DNA of 64,000 nt from Bacteroidetes bacterium HGW-Bacteroidetes-5 (GTDB lineage Bacteria; Bacteroidota; Bacteroidia; Bacteroidales; UBA932): contig PHDC01000001.1 in the NCBI GenBank assembly GCA_002842515.1, positions 186,001-250,000 on the forward strand, in the 5' to 3' direction. Position 1 is the stretch's first letter, and each line of letters starts with the position of its first letter. This document shows, piece by piece, positions 8,801-17,256 of the stretch. Position numbers and translations under genes: made by a program. The notes beneath the pieces are model-generated. The model was not told the origin of the DNA. It searched no databases and saw only the letters and a program-made list of their open reading frames with translations.

Positions 8801-10434
8801 TTTGTTCTTTCAATATCTTTGAGATTAGCCATTCTCTTCTTCTCCAGAAATCCAAAGATTGTCTCAAGATGCTCTGTTACTCTTTTATTACCAAACTCAT
8901 AAACCTTTGTTACAACACCATCCAGAAAATCTCTGTCGTGAGATACAATTATTAGGGTCCCGTCAAAATCTATAAGAGCCTGTTTAAGAATATCCTTGGT
9001 CCTCATATCGAGGTGGTTTGTGGGCTCGTCAAGAATCAGAAAGTTAACCGGTTGTAAAAGTAATTTAACCATAGCCAAACGAGTTCTCTCACCTCCGGAG
9101 AGTACCTTAACTTTTTTGTCTGAATCCTCTTTGTTGAACATAAAAGCTCCGAGAAGATCCCTGATTTTACTCCTTATTTCACCTACTGCAACATCATCTA
9201 TTGTTTGATATACAGTAAGATCTTCATCCAGTAGAGAGGCTTGATTCTGGGCAAAATATCCGATTTTTACGTTGTGACCCAGTACCAGTTTACCATTGTG
9301 CTCAATCTCACCCATAATGCACTTGACCAGGGTAGATTTTCCCTCACCGTTTCTTCCGACAAAAGCCACTTTATCTCCTCTGTGGATAGTAAATGTTGCA
9401 TTGGAGAAGATATTTGCAGATCCCCAATCTTTACCGACAGAGTCTGCAATTACAGGGAAGTTCCCGGACCTGGGTGATGGCGGGAACTTGAGTCTTAGTG
9501 CAGATGTGTCAATCTCATCTACCTCCATCATCTCAAGTTTTTCGAGCATCTTCACTCTTGACTGAACCTGATTTGTTTTTGAATAGGTACCTTTAAATCT
9601 CTCAATAAACTCTCTGGTCTCCGCAACCATCTTCTGTTGCTCGTCAAATGCCTTCTGTTGCTGCTCTCTTCGCTCTTTTCTAAGCTCTAAGTAATGGGAG
9701 TAGTTTACCTTATAATCATATATCCGGCCCATTGTCAACTCTATAGTTCTGTTTGTGACCCTGTCTACAAAAGACTTGTCGTGAGAGATTAGAACAACCC
9801 CCTTCCCCTGATTTATGAGAAACTCTTCCAGCCACATTATTGACTCAATATCAAGGTGATTTGTAGGCTCATCCAGTAGAATGAGGTCTGGTTTTCTCAG
9901 AAGAATCTTTGCAAGTTCTATTCTCATTCTCCAGCCTCCGCTAAATTCCGATGTCTGTCTGTTAAGATCTTCCCTTTTAAATCCAAGTCCAAAGAGTACC
10001 TTCTCTACATCCTCCTGATAGTTAGTAGAATCTATTGCATAATATTTTTCACTCACAGCAGAGAGCTCCTCGATTATTTTATAGTATTCATCGGAATCGT
10101 AATCTGTACGCTCCTCCAAACTTCGATTTAATCTCTCTATTGTTGCCTCAATTTCGTGAAGGTGAGAAAATGCCATTGCTGTTTCATCAAACAGTGTCTT
10201 TCCGTCCTCTGTCATAAGATGCTGTGGAAGATATGCAACAACAGACTCTTTTGGTACTGAAATTACGCCTCTTGTTGGTTTACGGGAGCCTGAGAGAATT
10301 TTAAGGAGAGTAGATTTCCCGGCTCCGTTTTTTCCCATCAAAGCAATTCTATCCTTATCGTTGATTACAAAAGAGATATTGTCAAAAAGAGTCGTTCCGC
10401 TAAACTCAACACATAATCCGTCAATGGATATCAT
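8794..10434 (-). CDS. ABC-F family ATPase (ribosome-associated type)
   Basis: A 546-residue soluble protein with two ABC ATPase domains and no membrane segments. Walker A sequences are GKNGAGKST (residues 35-43) and GRNGEGKST; signatures are SGGWRMRIELA and SGGERTRLAM; both Walker B/D-loops read LDEPTNHLD. A charged linker between domains (about residues 240-320, rich in E, Q, K, R) is the ABC-F P-site tRNA interaction motif region. Members such as EttA, Uup and YbiT act on the ribosome; some protect against antibiotics, but nothing here points to resistance. It converges on and overlaps the purF-like gene. Confidence 0.93.
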   Translation of the reverse strand: MISIDGLCVEFSGTTLFDNISFVINDKDRIALMGKNGAGKSTLLKILSGSRKPTRGVISVPKESVVAYLPQHLMTEDGKTLFDETAMAFSHLHEIEATIERLNRSLEERTDYDSDEYYKIIEELSAVSEKYYAIDSTNYQEDVEKVLFGLGFKREDLNRQTSEFSGGWRMRIELAKILLRKPDLILLDEPTNHLDIESIMWLEEFLINQGKGVVLISHDKSFVDRVTNRTIELTMGRIYDYKVNYSHYLELRKERREQQQKAFDEQQKMVAETREFIERFKGTYSKTNQVQSRVKMLEKLEMMEVDEIDTSALRLKFPPSPRSGNFPVIADSVGKDWGSANIFSNATFTIHRGDKVAFVGRNGEGKSTLVKCIMGEIEHNGKLVLGHNVKIGYFAQNQASLLDEDLTVYQTIDDVAVGEIRSKIRDLLGAFMFNKEDSDKKVKVLSGGERTRLAMVKLLLQPVNFLILDEPTNHLDMRTKDILKQALIDFDGTLIIVSHDRDFLDGVVTKVYEFGNKRVTEHLETIFGFLEKKRMANLKDIERTNQ

Positions 10435-10592
10435 TATTATATAGAATTAAAATGGGGCGCAAGATATCTCTTTTTTTATAATTATTCGGTTTGAAAAATT
10501 TGCTTTCCTAAAATATATAGTGTGTTGCTGCAACTGAAATGATATTTTATTTGTAACTTGCTACAGATTTCAAACATAAAAAGGCTGCAGAT

Positions 10593-13500
10593 ATGCAAAA
10601 AATAATAGTTTTTATCTTTTTTCTGTTAGCAATTATCTCTTGCAACTCCAATAACAAACAGACCATCTCAGCATCTTTAAAAAACCAACAGGTTCAGTCA
10701 AAGGGTCTCTTTATATCCACGGACTCTGTTATGGCGCCCGATGTAATAAAGGCAGGCAAACCTATAACTTCAAAAGTCAGCCTCTCTTCTGAAGTTGAGT
10801 ACCTCTCAATTATTCGCCGTTCAATTAAGCCCGGTATTGTACCAGGGATTTTTCCGGAGATTAAAATAATGGGTAAGAACGGAGTTGAAAATCCTATATC
10901 ACATAAAGCCGTAGAAAACAGAGTATTTTGCAAAGCTCCTGAGGTAGTTATTGCCAAAAATGCATATATAAAAGATGTTAACCCATATAATTTCAGCAGT
11001 ATAAGCAAGCTGCAGGGTTTGAAACACGACCAGATTCGTTCAATTGCGCAGGATAATCTTGGTAATCTTTGGCTTGGCACAGATGACGGATTAACTAAAT
11101 ATGACGGAAAATATTTCTCTCACTATACTACAGATCAGGGGTTAAGAAACAACCTTATACTATCTGTTATCCACGACAGTAAAGAGAACATATGGTTTGG
11201 GACCTTTCGCGGAGGAGTTACCCGATACGACGGAATATATCTTACAAGTTTCGGAACTGACAACTCCGGATTTAACGATGTGGTTAATCAAATCTATGAA
11301 GATAAAAAGGGAAATCTGTGGTTTGCTACCGGTGAGGGGCTTACTAAATATGACGGTGAGAATTTAACAAGATTCACCGAGAGTAACGGGCTATGCAACA
11401 ATGATGTCAGAGCTATAACCGAAGATAAAGCCGGAAACATCTGGATAGGAACTAATGGAGGTGGAGTATCTGTTTTCAATGGGACACAATTTAAAAACTA
11501 CTCAGAAGATGTCGGGTTTATACAGAACTATATTGGTTCTCTGCTAACAGATTCTGCCGGAAATATATGGATTGGTACAGCAAGTAAAGGTGTGGTAAAA
11601 TATGATGGAGAGTCCTTTAGTATATACTCTAAAAAAGAGGGGCTTAACAGTAATCTTATAAGGTCAATCTTACAAGATTCGGATGGTAATATGTGGTTTG
11701 GCTCAACAGATGCCGGTGTCACAAAGTTTGACGGTACTTTTTTTACCACCTATACATCAAACGAGGGTTTAAGTACTGACTATGTCCGAAGCCTGCTTCA
11801 GGACAGAGATGGGAACATCTGGCTTGGAACAAGAGGTGCAGGATTAACCAGGTTCGATGGTGAGTTATTCACACACTTTACCGCCAACGAAGGTCTTAGC
11901 AATAGCAGGGTAATGAGCATATTGGAAGATCGGGAGGGAATTCTGTGGATGGGCACTTTCGGGGGGGCTATTACAAAATGCAGAGTTACATTTGAAGATG
12001 GAATCAAAAAGATACTCTTCTCACACTTTGGCAGAGAGGCCGGTCTGTTGAATAATAGGGTATACACTATTTATCAGGATATATCTGGAAACATTTGGTT
12101 CGGTTCAGATGGTGGCGGAGTAACAAAATATGACGGTAAGAGCTCCTCTACCTATTTAGTTGATCAAGGGTTATGTCACAACAACATCAGAAAGATTTCT
12201 CAGGATAGTAAGGGCAATATGTGGTTCACATCCTACGGAGGTGGGGTCTCTAAATTTGATGGAGAGAACTTTACTAATTATTCATTAAAGAGTGGCCTTA
12301 CCAGCAATAATATTCTAACTGTCCAAGAAGATTATAAAGGACGAATTTGGTTTGGAACAGATGGTGGAGGAGCTATCTGCTTTAATGGAAAAGGTTTTAC
12401 ATACTACACCAAGGAGCACGGGTTCTTAACCAATACTGTTTATAGTATTATTGAAGACAGAGAGAAGAATTTGTGGTTTGGCAGCGGAGGTGAGGGAGTT
12501 ATACGGTATGACGGAACGCACTTTACAAGCTATTCAGAAGAGAATGGACTTAATAATAATCACGTTTTAAGTTTGTTAATGGATTCCCAAAACAATTTAT
12601 GGGCAGGTACCAGATTCGGAATAAATATTCTCAAATCTGAAACTATCAACAATATTGAGGGGAGCAATGGAATAGTCCTCTTTAAAAGCTATAACTATGA
12701 AGATGGTTTCCTTGGGATAGGTTGTAATCTTGGTGCTATAGCGGAGGATAAAAATGGTACTTTATGGGTGGGAACAAACGACAGACTCACTGCTTTTCAC
12801 GGAGAGAAGAGAGCTACAATTCAAGCACCTAATCTTCAGATTACAAATCTTCAACTCTTTAACGAAAATATCCCCTGGAGCGAAGTTGCAGAAAATAAAG
12901 ACACATCGCTGGTCCTTAGTAACGGGGTCAAAATTGGTAAAATAGAGTTTGACAATCTATCAAAATGGTACTCTATTCCGCAAAAACTTGTACTATCTCA
13001 TAAACAAAACTATATCTCCTTCAGCTATATAGGAATAACACACACCAAGATTCAGAAGATCAAATACAAATATAAACTTATAGGATTAGATGGTAGTTGG
13101 AGCTCTGCCACAGACAGAACAGAGGTCTCTTATGGAAATCTCAAACCAGGAAGATACACTTTTTTGGTACAAGCAATTAGCAATGAAGGTGTGTGGAGTA
13201 ATGAAGCAGAGTTTAAATTCATAATTAAACCTCCTTGGTGGAATACTGGTTGGTTCTATCTTTTTTTAATAATAGTTTTAATAATAGGTATTTACAGCTA
13301 CATTAAATACAGAGAGAGTAAATTAAATCACGATAAACAGCTGCTTCAACAAAAAGTTGATGAGCAAACTTGCGAGCTGAGAGCGAAAAATGAAGAGCTA
13401 TCTGTAATTAACCTGGAGAAAGACAAGTTGTACTCAATTATAGCACACGACCTTAAAGGTCCTTTCAGCAGTTTCTTGGGACTCACTCAAATAATGGCGG

Positions 13501-14099
13501 ATGAGTTGCCGGGATTGACTATGGAGGATATTAAAAACTTTGCAACAAGCCTTAATACATCTGCGGCAAATCTATATAATCTGCTTGAGAACCTGTTACA
13601 GTGGTCCAGGATGCAGCAATCTGCAATTCCTTACACCCCTGAGAGCGTTGCAGCCTCTTCAATTATTAAAGAACATATGTCTCTTCTGACTCAGACCGCA
13701 CTTAAGAAGGAGATTGAAATTGTTTATGAAATACCCGACGATTTATTTATAAAGGTAGACAGATATATGTTTCAGGCAGTAATTCGAAATATTGTCTCCA
13801 ATGCAATAAAATTTACACACCGGGGCGGAAGAGTTACAATATCGGCGAGAGAGATAGAGGGAGATATGGTAGAGATATCAGTAAGAGATAACGGAATCGG
13901 GATGAGTTCAGATATGGTTAAAAATCTCTATAAAATAGATCTCCTTAAAAATAGAAAAGGTACCGATGGAGAACCTAGTACAGGTCTCGGACTACTCATT
14001 TGCCGGGATTTTATTGAAAAACACGGAGGTAAAATAGTCACAGAGAGTGAAGATGGAAAAGGCTCTGTATTCTATTTTACTGTTCCTGTAAGTAATTAA
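10593..14099 (+). CDS. Propeller-sensor histidine kinase without receiver or HTH output
   Basis: 1168 residues. A signal peptide with a lipobox-like ending (AIISC, C17) is followed by 14 Reg_prop repeats of the GNIWxGTxGGGVTKYDG type (about residues 135-730, probably two seven-blade propellers), a Y_Y_Y domain (about 790-875), one membrane helix (about 887-907), a coiled coil, and a kinase core. The H box is IIAHDLKGPFSS with H952; the N box has N1070 (NAIKFTH); the G boxes are DNGIGMS and STGLGLLI. The protein ends right after the ATPase domain. Most Bacteroidetes PUL sensors of this shape are hybrid (HTCS), with a receiver and AraC-type HTH; both are absent. It lies next to the alginate locus but on the opposite strand, so a link to alginate sensing is only a possibility. 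Confidence 0.93.
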   Translation: MQKIIVFIFFLLAIISCNSNNKQTISASLKNQQVQSKGLFISTDSVMAPDVIKAGKPITSKVSLSSEVEYLSIIRRSIKPGIVPGIFPEIKIMGKNGVENPISHKAVENRVFCKAPEVVIAKNAYIKDVNPYNFSSISKLQGLKHDQIRSIAQDNLGNLWLGTDDGLTKYDGKYFSHYTTDQGLRNNLILSVIHDSKENIWFGTFRGGVTRYDGIYLTSFGTDNSGFNDVVNQIYEDKKGNLWFATGEGLTKYDGENLTRFTESNGLCNNDVRAITEDKAGNIWIGTNGGGVSVFNGTQFKNYSEDVGFIQNYIGSLLTDSAGNIWIGTASKGVVKYDGESFSIYSKKEGLNSNLIRSILQDSDGNMWFGSTDAGVTKFDGTFFTTYTSNEGLSTDYVRSLLQDRDGNIWLGTRGAGLTRFDGELFTHFTANEGLSNSRVMSILEDREGILWMGTFGGAITKCRVTFEDGIKKILFSHFGREAGLLNNRVYTIYQDISGNIWFGSDGGGVTKYDGKSSSTYLVDQGLCHNNIRKISQDSKGNMWFTSYGGGVSKFDGENFTNYSLKSGLTSNNILTVQEDYKGRIWFGTDGGGAICFNGKGFTYYTKEHGFLTNTVYSIIEDREKNLWFGSGGEGVIRYDGTHFTSYSEENGLNNNHVLSLLMDSQNNLWAGTRFGINILKSETINNIEGSNGIVLFKSYNYEDGFLGIGCNLGAIAEDKNGTLWVGTNDRLTAFHGEKRATIQAPNLQITNLQLFNENIPWSEVAENKDTSLVLSNGVKIGKIEFDNLSKWYSIPQKLVLSHKQNYISFSYIGITHTKIQKIKYKYKLIGLDGSWSSATDRTEVSYGNLKPGRYTFLVQAISNEGVWSNEAEFKFIIKPPWWNTGWFYLFLIIVLIIGIYSYIKYRESKLNHDKQLLQQKVDEQTCELRAKNEELSVINLEKDKLYSIIAHDLKGPFSSFLGLTQIMADELPGLTMEDIKNFATSLNTSAANLYNLLENLLQWSRMQQSAIPYTPESVAASSIIKEHMSLLTQTALKKEIEIVYEIPDDLFIKVDRYMFQAVIRNIVSNAIKFTHRGGRVTISAREIEGDMVEISVRDNGIGMSSDMVKNLYKIDLLKNRKGTDGEPSTGLGLLICRDFIEKHGGKIVTESEDGKGSVFYFTVPVSN
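10995..12780 (+). repeat. Tandem coding repeat (14 propeller blades)
   Basis: The sensor kinase gene contains about 14 imperfect units of roughly 120-130 bp, each encoding one Reg_prop blade with the core GN-(I/L/M)-W-(F/I/L)-G. The units are diverged at DNA level, so this is old protein repetition, not a young satellite. It could still cause recombination or assembly errors. Confidence 0.8.
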
Positions 14100-14125
14100 A
14101 TATTAGTATTTATAACAAGTTTATT

Positions 14126-14674
14126 ATGAAAACATTCAAACCAATAATTGTGCTTTTTTTATTGCTCTCTCTCGCTGGATGCGATAAGCTAAGAGAGCTC
14201 GCAACTCTGACAATAACAACCCGACTTGAGACTGAGATTCCTATTGTGGTAACTGAGTTTGGAGTTACCTTACCGGGAAGTTTAAATGCGATTAACGTTC
14301 CTGTACAATTTTCTGTTACAGAGGTTCTGAAAATTGAAGAGAATTTTGACTTAGAGCCGTACATTAAGAAGATTAAAGACATTGACCTTGAAAAATTGGA
14401 GGTTACCGTTTTGGGTCTAACGCAAGGACAATCAATTAACTCTGTATCTCTGGATATTTTGGGTATTGGAAACATTGTTACGATAACCAATATAACAATG
14501 ACAAACAATAAATATACCCCCGATATTCCGGATGAGCTATTTGACAGGGTAGCGTCAAAACTTCTGACAGATAAGCAGGTTACCGTTACAGTTTCAGGTA
14601 ATACAAGCTCTCCTATCTCCATAACTCTTGAGGTAGGAATTGATGCCAAGGTGGTGGCATATATTTTAAATTAG
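14126..14674 (+). CDS. Lipoprotein of unknown function
   Basis: 182 residues, not recognised. A lipoprotein signal peptide ends in LSLAGC (C19), followed by DKLRE. The rest is rich in beta-forming stretches (TITTRLETEIPIVV, VTVSGNTSSPISITLEV) and has no obvious catalytic motif. It starts 26 nt after the sensor kinase and is followed by a strong terminator, so the two are probably cotranscribed. An antisense frame of similar length exists at 14110-14649, but it has no signal peptide and would run against the terminator. A role as a partner of the sensor is inference from position. Confidence 0.8.
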   Translation: MKTFKPIIVLFLLLSLAGCDKLRELATLTITTRLETEIPIVVTEFGVTLPGSLNAINVPVQFSVTEVLKIEENFDLEPYIKKIKDIDLEKLEVTVLGLTQGQSINSVSLDILGIGNIVTITNITMTNNKYTPDIPDELFDRVASKLLTDKQVTVTVSGNTSSPISITLEVGIDAKVVAYILN

Positions 14675-14718
14675 TAAAGTATAAGTAGCTTTTCACGAAT
14701 AAGTTGCGACACGCAAGA

Positions 14719-14755
14719 AGGAGGCTGCCTACCTATTAGACAGCCTCCTCTTTTT
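14719..14755. terminator. Bidirectional intrinsic terminator
   Basis: A perfect 9-bp stem AGGAGGCTG (14719-14727) / CAGCCTCCT (14741-14749) with a 13-nt loop is followed by a T run on the plus strand and preceded by an A-rich AAGA on the other side. It ends the sensor/lipoprotein unit and, read leftward, the eleven-gene alginate operon. Confidence 0.85.
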
Positions 14756-14786
14756 AAAATAACCAAACAAGTTAACCTTAACTCAC

Positions 14787-16040
14787 TTATTTAATGTTCA
14801 ACTTATAATAAAGAAGGGAATTAATTCGTGGAATAGTATTTGAGTTCTCTTTTTCGTTTATATCGGGATTGTACCCGATAGATTTAGCTAATTTAATATA
14901 CTCATCGTTATTGATTCTTTTTCCTGCACGATACAAGAGCAGAGAACCGCGTTCACTGTTGAACGGACTGATCTGCATATGAGGCCAGCTTTGTGGATCT
15001 TTCCAATAGGATTTAAGGTACTCCAAAGCCGATAACATACTGTTGCCGTTATCTGCTTTATAACTCCAAATATTCAACCCAATCTTCTCTGCCATAATAT
15101 CTGTCAGGTTAAGAGCCTCCATTGCAAAAGTGGAGTAATGAAGCCCAAGAGTTCTGGCTAGTTCGTGTGGAAAAGAGCCATCCGGTTGCATTTGGGAATC
15201 AATCCTGGGTAGCTGTTCCTCTAAAATAATTTTGCGTAAATAGTCAAAGTCTCCGCCATACATAACAACTGCCTGATGAGTAACTTCATACCAGAGACCG
15301 TGATTATTAGGAGCCTGAGCCTCTTTCAGCCCGTTCACGCTATTCTCTAACCAGTATCTGAATGAATTTGCCCAATCTTTTAGTTTTAATCTATCCTCTT
15401 GAGTCCAGTATTGCGAATTCTCAATCATTTTTGCACCATTGAGCGCACCTGCAATTCTACGGGCATCAATAATACCTGTGCCTCTAATTTCAACCATTCC
15501 GGGAACTGTCTGAGAGTATGTCATATTTGGATTCATTCCGGTAATTGAGTCCAAGAACCAAACTCGCAACATCTCTGCGCACTTCTCTGCATATTTTTCA
15601 TTATCTGTTAGATAGTACGCAACTGCCAAAAGTTGAACAGATTCTGCAAATACTGTGCTGTTAACCCGCTCCAGATACTCATAAACTTCGGGATTTCTCT
15701 CCCCGTCTCTTCGGATGTAGGGAACTCCTCCCTCTACGGTTGGGTCCGGCCACCAATAGGGAGAGAGTGTTATATAGTCCCTGGGATCTTTACTTGGAGC
15801 CACCCTTTTTTTATCCTTTACAACACTGAGTGGCTCCATTTTAAGTGTCACAGAGTCCACATAATTTATAAAATCTGTGTATTTTGGCATAATAGCGCTG
15901 TCATTTGCAGATATTGCCTCTTTAGCTGCTTTAAGCAATGAATCTTCATACATTAATGAGATGATATTATCACTTTTTGAGCAACCCGCAATAGAGACAG
16001 ATAAGACTATTATAGTTGTGAATTTTCTTAGTAAATTCAT
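14787..16040 (-). CDS. Alginate lyase-fold lipoprotein, PL38-like (copy 2)
   Basis: 417 residues with a lipoprotein signal peptide ending in SIAGC (C20), so it is probably anchored at the cell surface or in the periplasm. The alginate_lyase (PF05426) alpha-toroid is marked by KDPRDYITLSPYWWPDP (about 84-100), RGTGIIDAR, APNNHGLWYE (243-252, with the probable catalytic N-H pair) and SFPHELARTLGL (289-300). Family PL38 contains endo-acting alginate and glucuronan lyases from Bacteroides-type PULs. This is the last gene of the operon, 4 nt after its paralogue. Assignment to PL38, as opposed to PL5 or another alpha-toroid family, is from remembered motif similarity. Confidence 0.82.
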   Translation of the reverse strand: MNLLRKFTTIIVLSVSIAGCSKSDNIISLMYEDSLLKAAKEAISANDSAIMPKYTDFINYVDSVTLKMEPLSVVKDKKRVAPSKDPRDYITLSPYWWPDPTVEGGVPYIRRDGERNPEVYEYLERVNSTVFAESVQLLAVAYYLTDNEKYAEKCAEMLRVWFLDSITGMNPNMTYSQTVPGMVEIRGTGIIDARRIAGALNGAKMIENSQYWTQEDRLKLKDWANSFRYWLENSVNGLKEAQAPNNHGLWYEVTHQAVVMYGGDFDYLRKIILEEQLPRIDSQMQPDGSFPHELARTLGLHYSTFAMEALNLTDIMAEKIGLNIWSYKADNGNSMLSALEYLKSYWKDPQSWPHMQISPFNSERGSLLLYRAGKRINNDEYIKLAKSIGYNPDINEKENSNTIPRINSLLYYKLNIK

Positions 16041-16044
16041 ATTA

Positions 16045-17253
16045 TCAGTTATTAATATCTAAATAAAGTAGCGATTTAAAAGATGGTTTTGGAGTATATC
16101 CAATCTTTTTTGCAGCTTCAATGTACTCTCTCTTGTTGAGTTTTAGGCCTGCAATGTAAAGAATCATTGCTCCTCTGTCGGTCTCAAACGGTGATATCTG
16201 CTGATATACCCATTTATGAGGTTCAAGAAAAAATGGGTATGCAAACTCAACACCTTTTGCAATTGATCTTCCTTTTGGAGTGGTGATGCTCCACAAATCT
16301 ATTCCCACTTTTAATGCAATTTCGTTAGCCTCATAAAATGCATCAAGAGCAAAAGCGGTATAACTGAGCCCTAATGTTCTGGCAAGTTCGTGAGGGAAAC
16401 TTCCATCACTCTCTTGCTGCAAGTCGAGTCTGTTACATAGTGAGGTTTCTATAACCTCTTTTACCTTAGGGTAGTCATCTATGTAGTAGAGTAATCCCAT
16501 ACGTATTATATCATACCAAAGACCGTGGTTGTTTGAGGCATTCCGCTCAAGTCCTCCCTGAGTGCTGTTATGCATCCAGTAGAGAAATGCTTTTACCCAA
16601 CCTGTAAGAGCCTCCTTTTGGGTATTGCTCCAGAATTTACTTCCCTCTATTAGCATAGCACCATTAAGTGCATAGACGATAGAGCGAGCATCCAGAATAC
16701 CTGTACCCCTAAGATAGGTCATACCGGGAACATATTGTGCATAGACCATATTTGGATTCATACCGGTAACAGGGTCTAAGAACCACTCATTAAGAATCTG
16801 TGAGGCTCTGGCAGCATACCTCTCATTACCTGTAATATAGTAGAGCATTCCAAGGTTAGTAACAGTGCTCTCAAGACGGTTAATCTTTCTGTAATCATAC
16901 TCTTCAAGCTCCGGATTTGATTCTCCATCGTGCCGGATATAGGGTAGCCCGTCCTTTGAATCAGGATCGGGCCACCAATATCTGGAGAGAGAGATGTAGT
17001 CGCGTGGGTCTCTGCTTGGAGCAAATCTCCTCTTATCTGAAACAATATTTAAAGGTTTTTCCGAAAAATAGTGTTCCGATGATTCGATCATTGCATTGAT
17101 GTGTGCGACAACTTTCTCGTCGTTTCTTAAAAAGGCTCTTTTCAATTCGAGCAATCTCTGGTCATTGTATGTAATTGTACCCTTAGCCTCAAGATTAGAG
17201 GCTGTGAATAAAAGGGTTACAATTACATAAAGTATGTTACAAATCGACTTCAT
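16045..17253 (-). CDS. Alginate lyase-fold secreted protein, PL38-like (copy 1)
   Basis: 402 residues with an ordinary signal peptide (cleavage probably after NLEA, about residue 23) and no lipobox, unlike its paralogue downstream. Shared landmarks are RDPRDYISLSRYWWPDP, GTGILDAR, NNHGLWYD (241-248) and SFPHELARTLGLSY. The two proteins align over their whole length, so they arose by tandem duplication and now differ in localisation signal. Expected activity is beta-elimination of uronate polymers. It lies 3 nt downstream of susD in the same operon. Confidence 0.82.
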   Translation of the reverse strand: MKSICNILYVIVTLLFTASNLEAKGTITYNDQRLLELKRAFLRNDEKVVAHINAMIESSEHYFSEKPLNIVSDKRRFAPSRDPRDYISLSRYWWPDPDSKDGLPYIRHDGESNPELEEYDYRKINRLESTVTNLGMLYYITGNERYAARASQILNEWFLDPVTGMNPNMVYAQYVPGMTYLRGTGILDARSIVYALNGAMLIEGSKFWSNTQKEALTGWVKAFLYWMHNSTQGGLERNASNNHGLWYDIIRMGLLYYIDDYPKVKEVIETSLCNRLDLQQESDGSFPHELARTLGLSYTAFALDAFYEANEIALKVGIDLWSITTPKGRSIAKGVEFAYPFFLEPHKWVYQQISPFETDRGAMILYIAGLKLNKREYIEAAKKIGYTPKPSFKSLLYLDINN

Positions 17254-17256
17254 CTA

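Noticed and set aside
8794-10434. ABC transporter or antibiotic-resistance ABC-F
   Set aside because: No membrane domain; no resistance-specific context. Ordinary housekeeping ABC-F is more likely.
10995-12780. Regular repeats that could look like a CRISPR array or satellite
   Set aside because: Repeats are coding, about 120-130 bp, diverged, and in one frame translate to propeller blades. No short identical repeats with unique spacers.
10593-14099. Hybrid two-component system (HTCS) as alginate PUL regulator
   Set aside because: No receiver or AraC-type HTH follows the kinase domain; the GntR protein with operators is the better regulator.
14110-14649. 179-codon frame antisense to the lipoprotein gene
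   Set aside because: No signal peptide or known motif, low-complexity Ser/Val composition, and the plus-strand gene has a lipobox and a correctly placed terminator.
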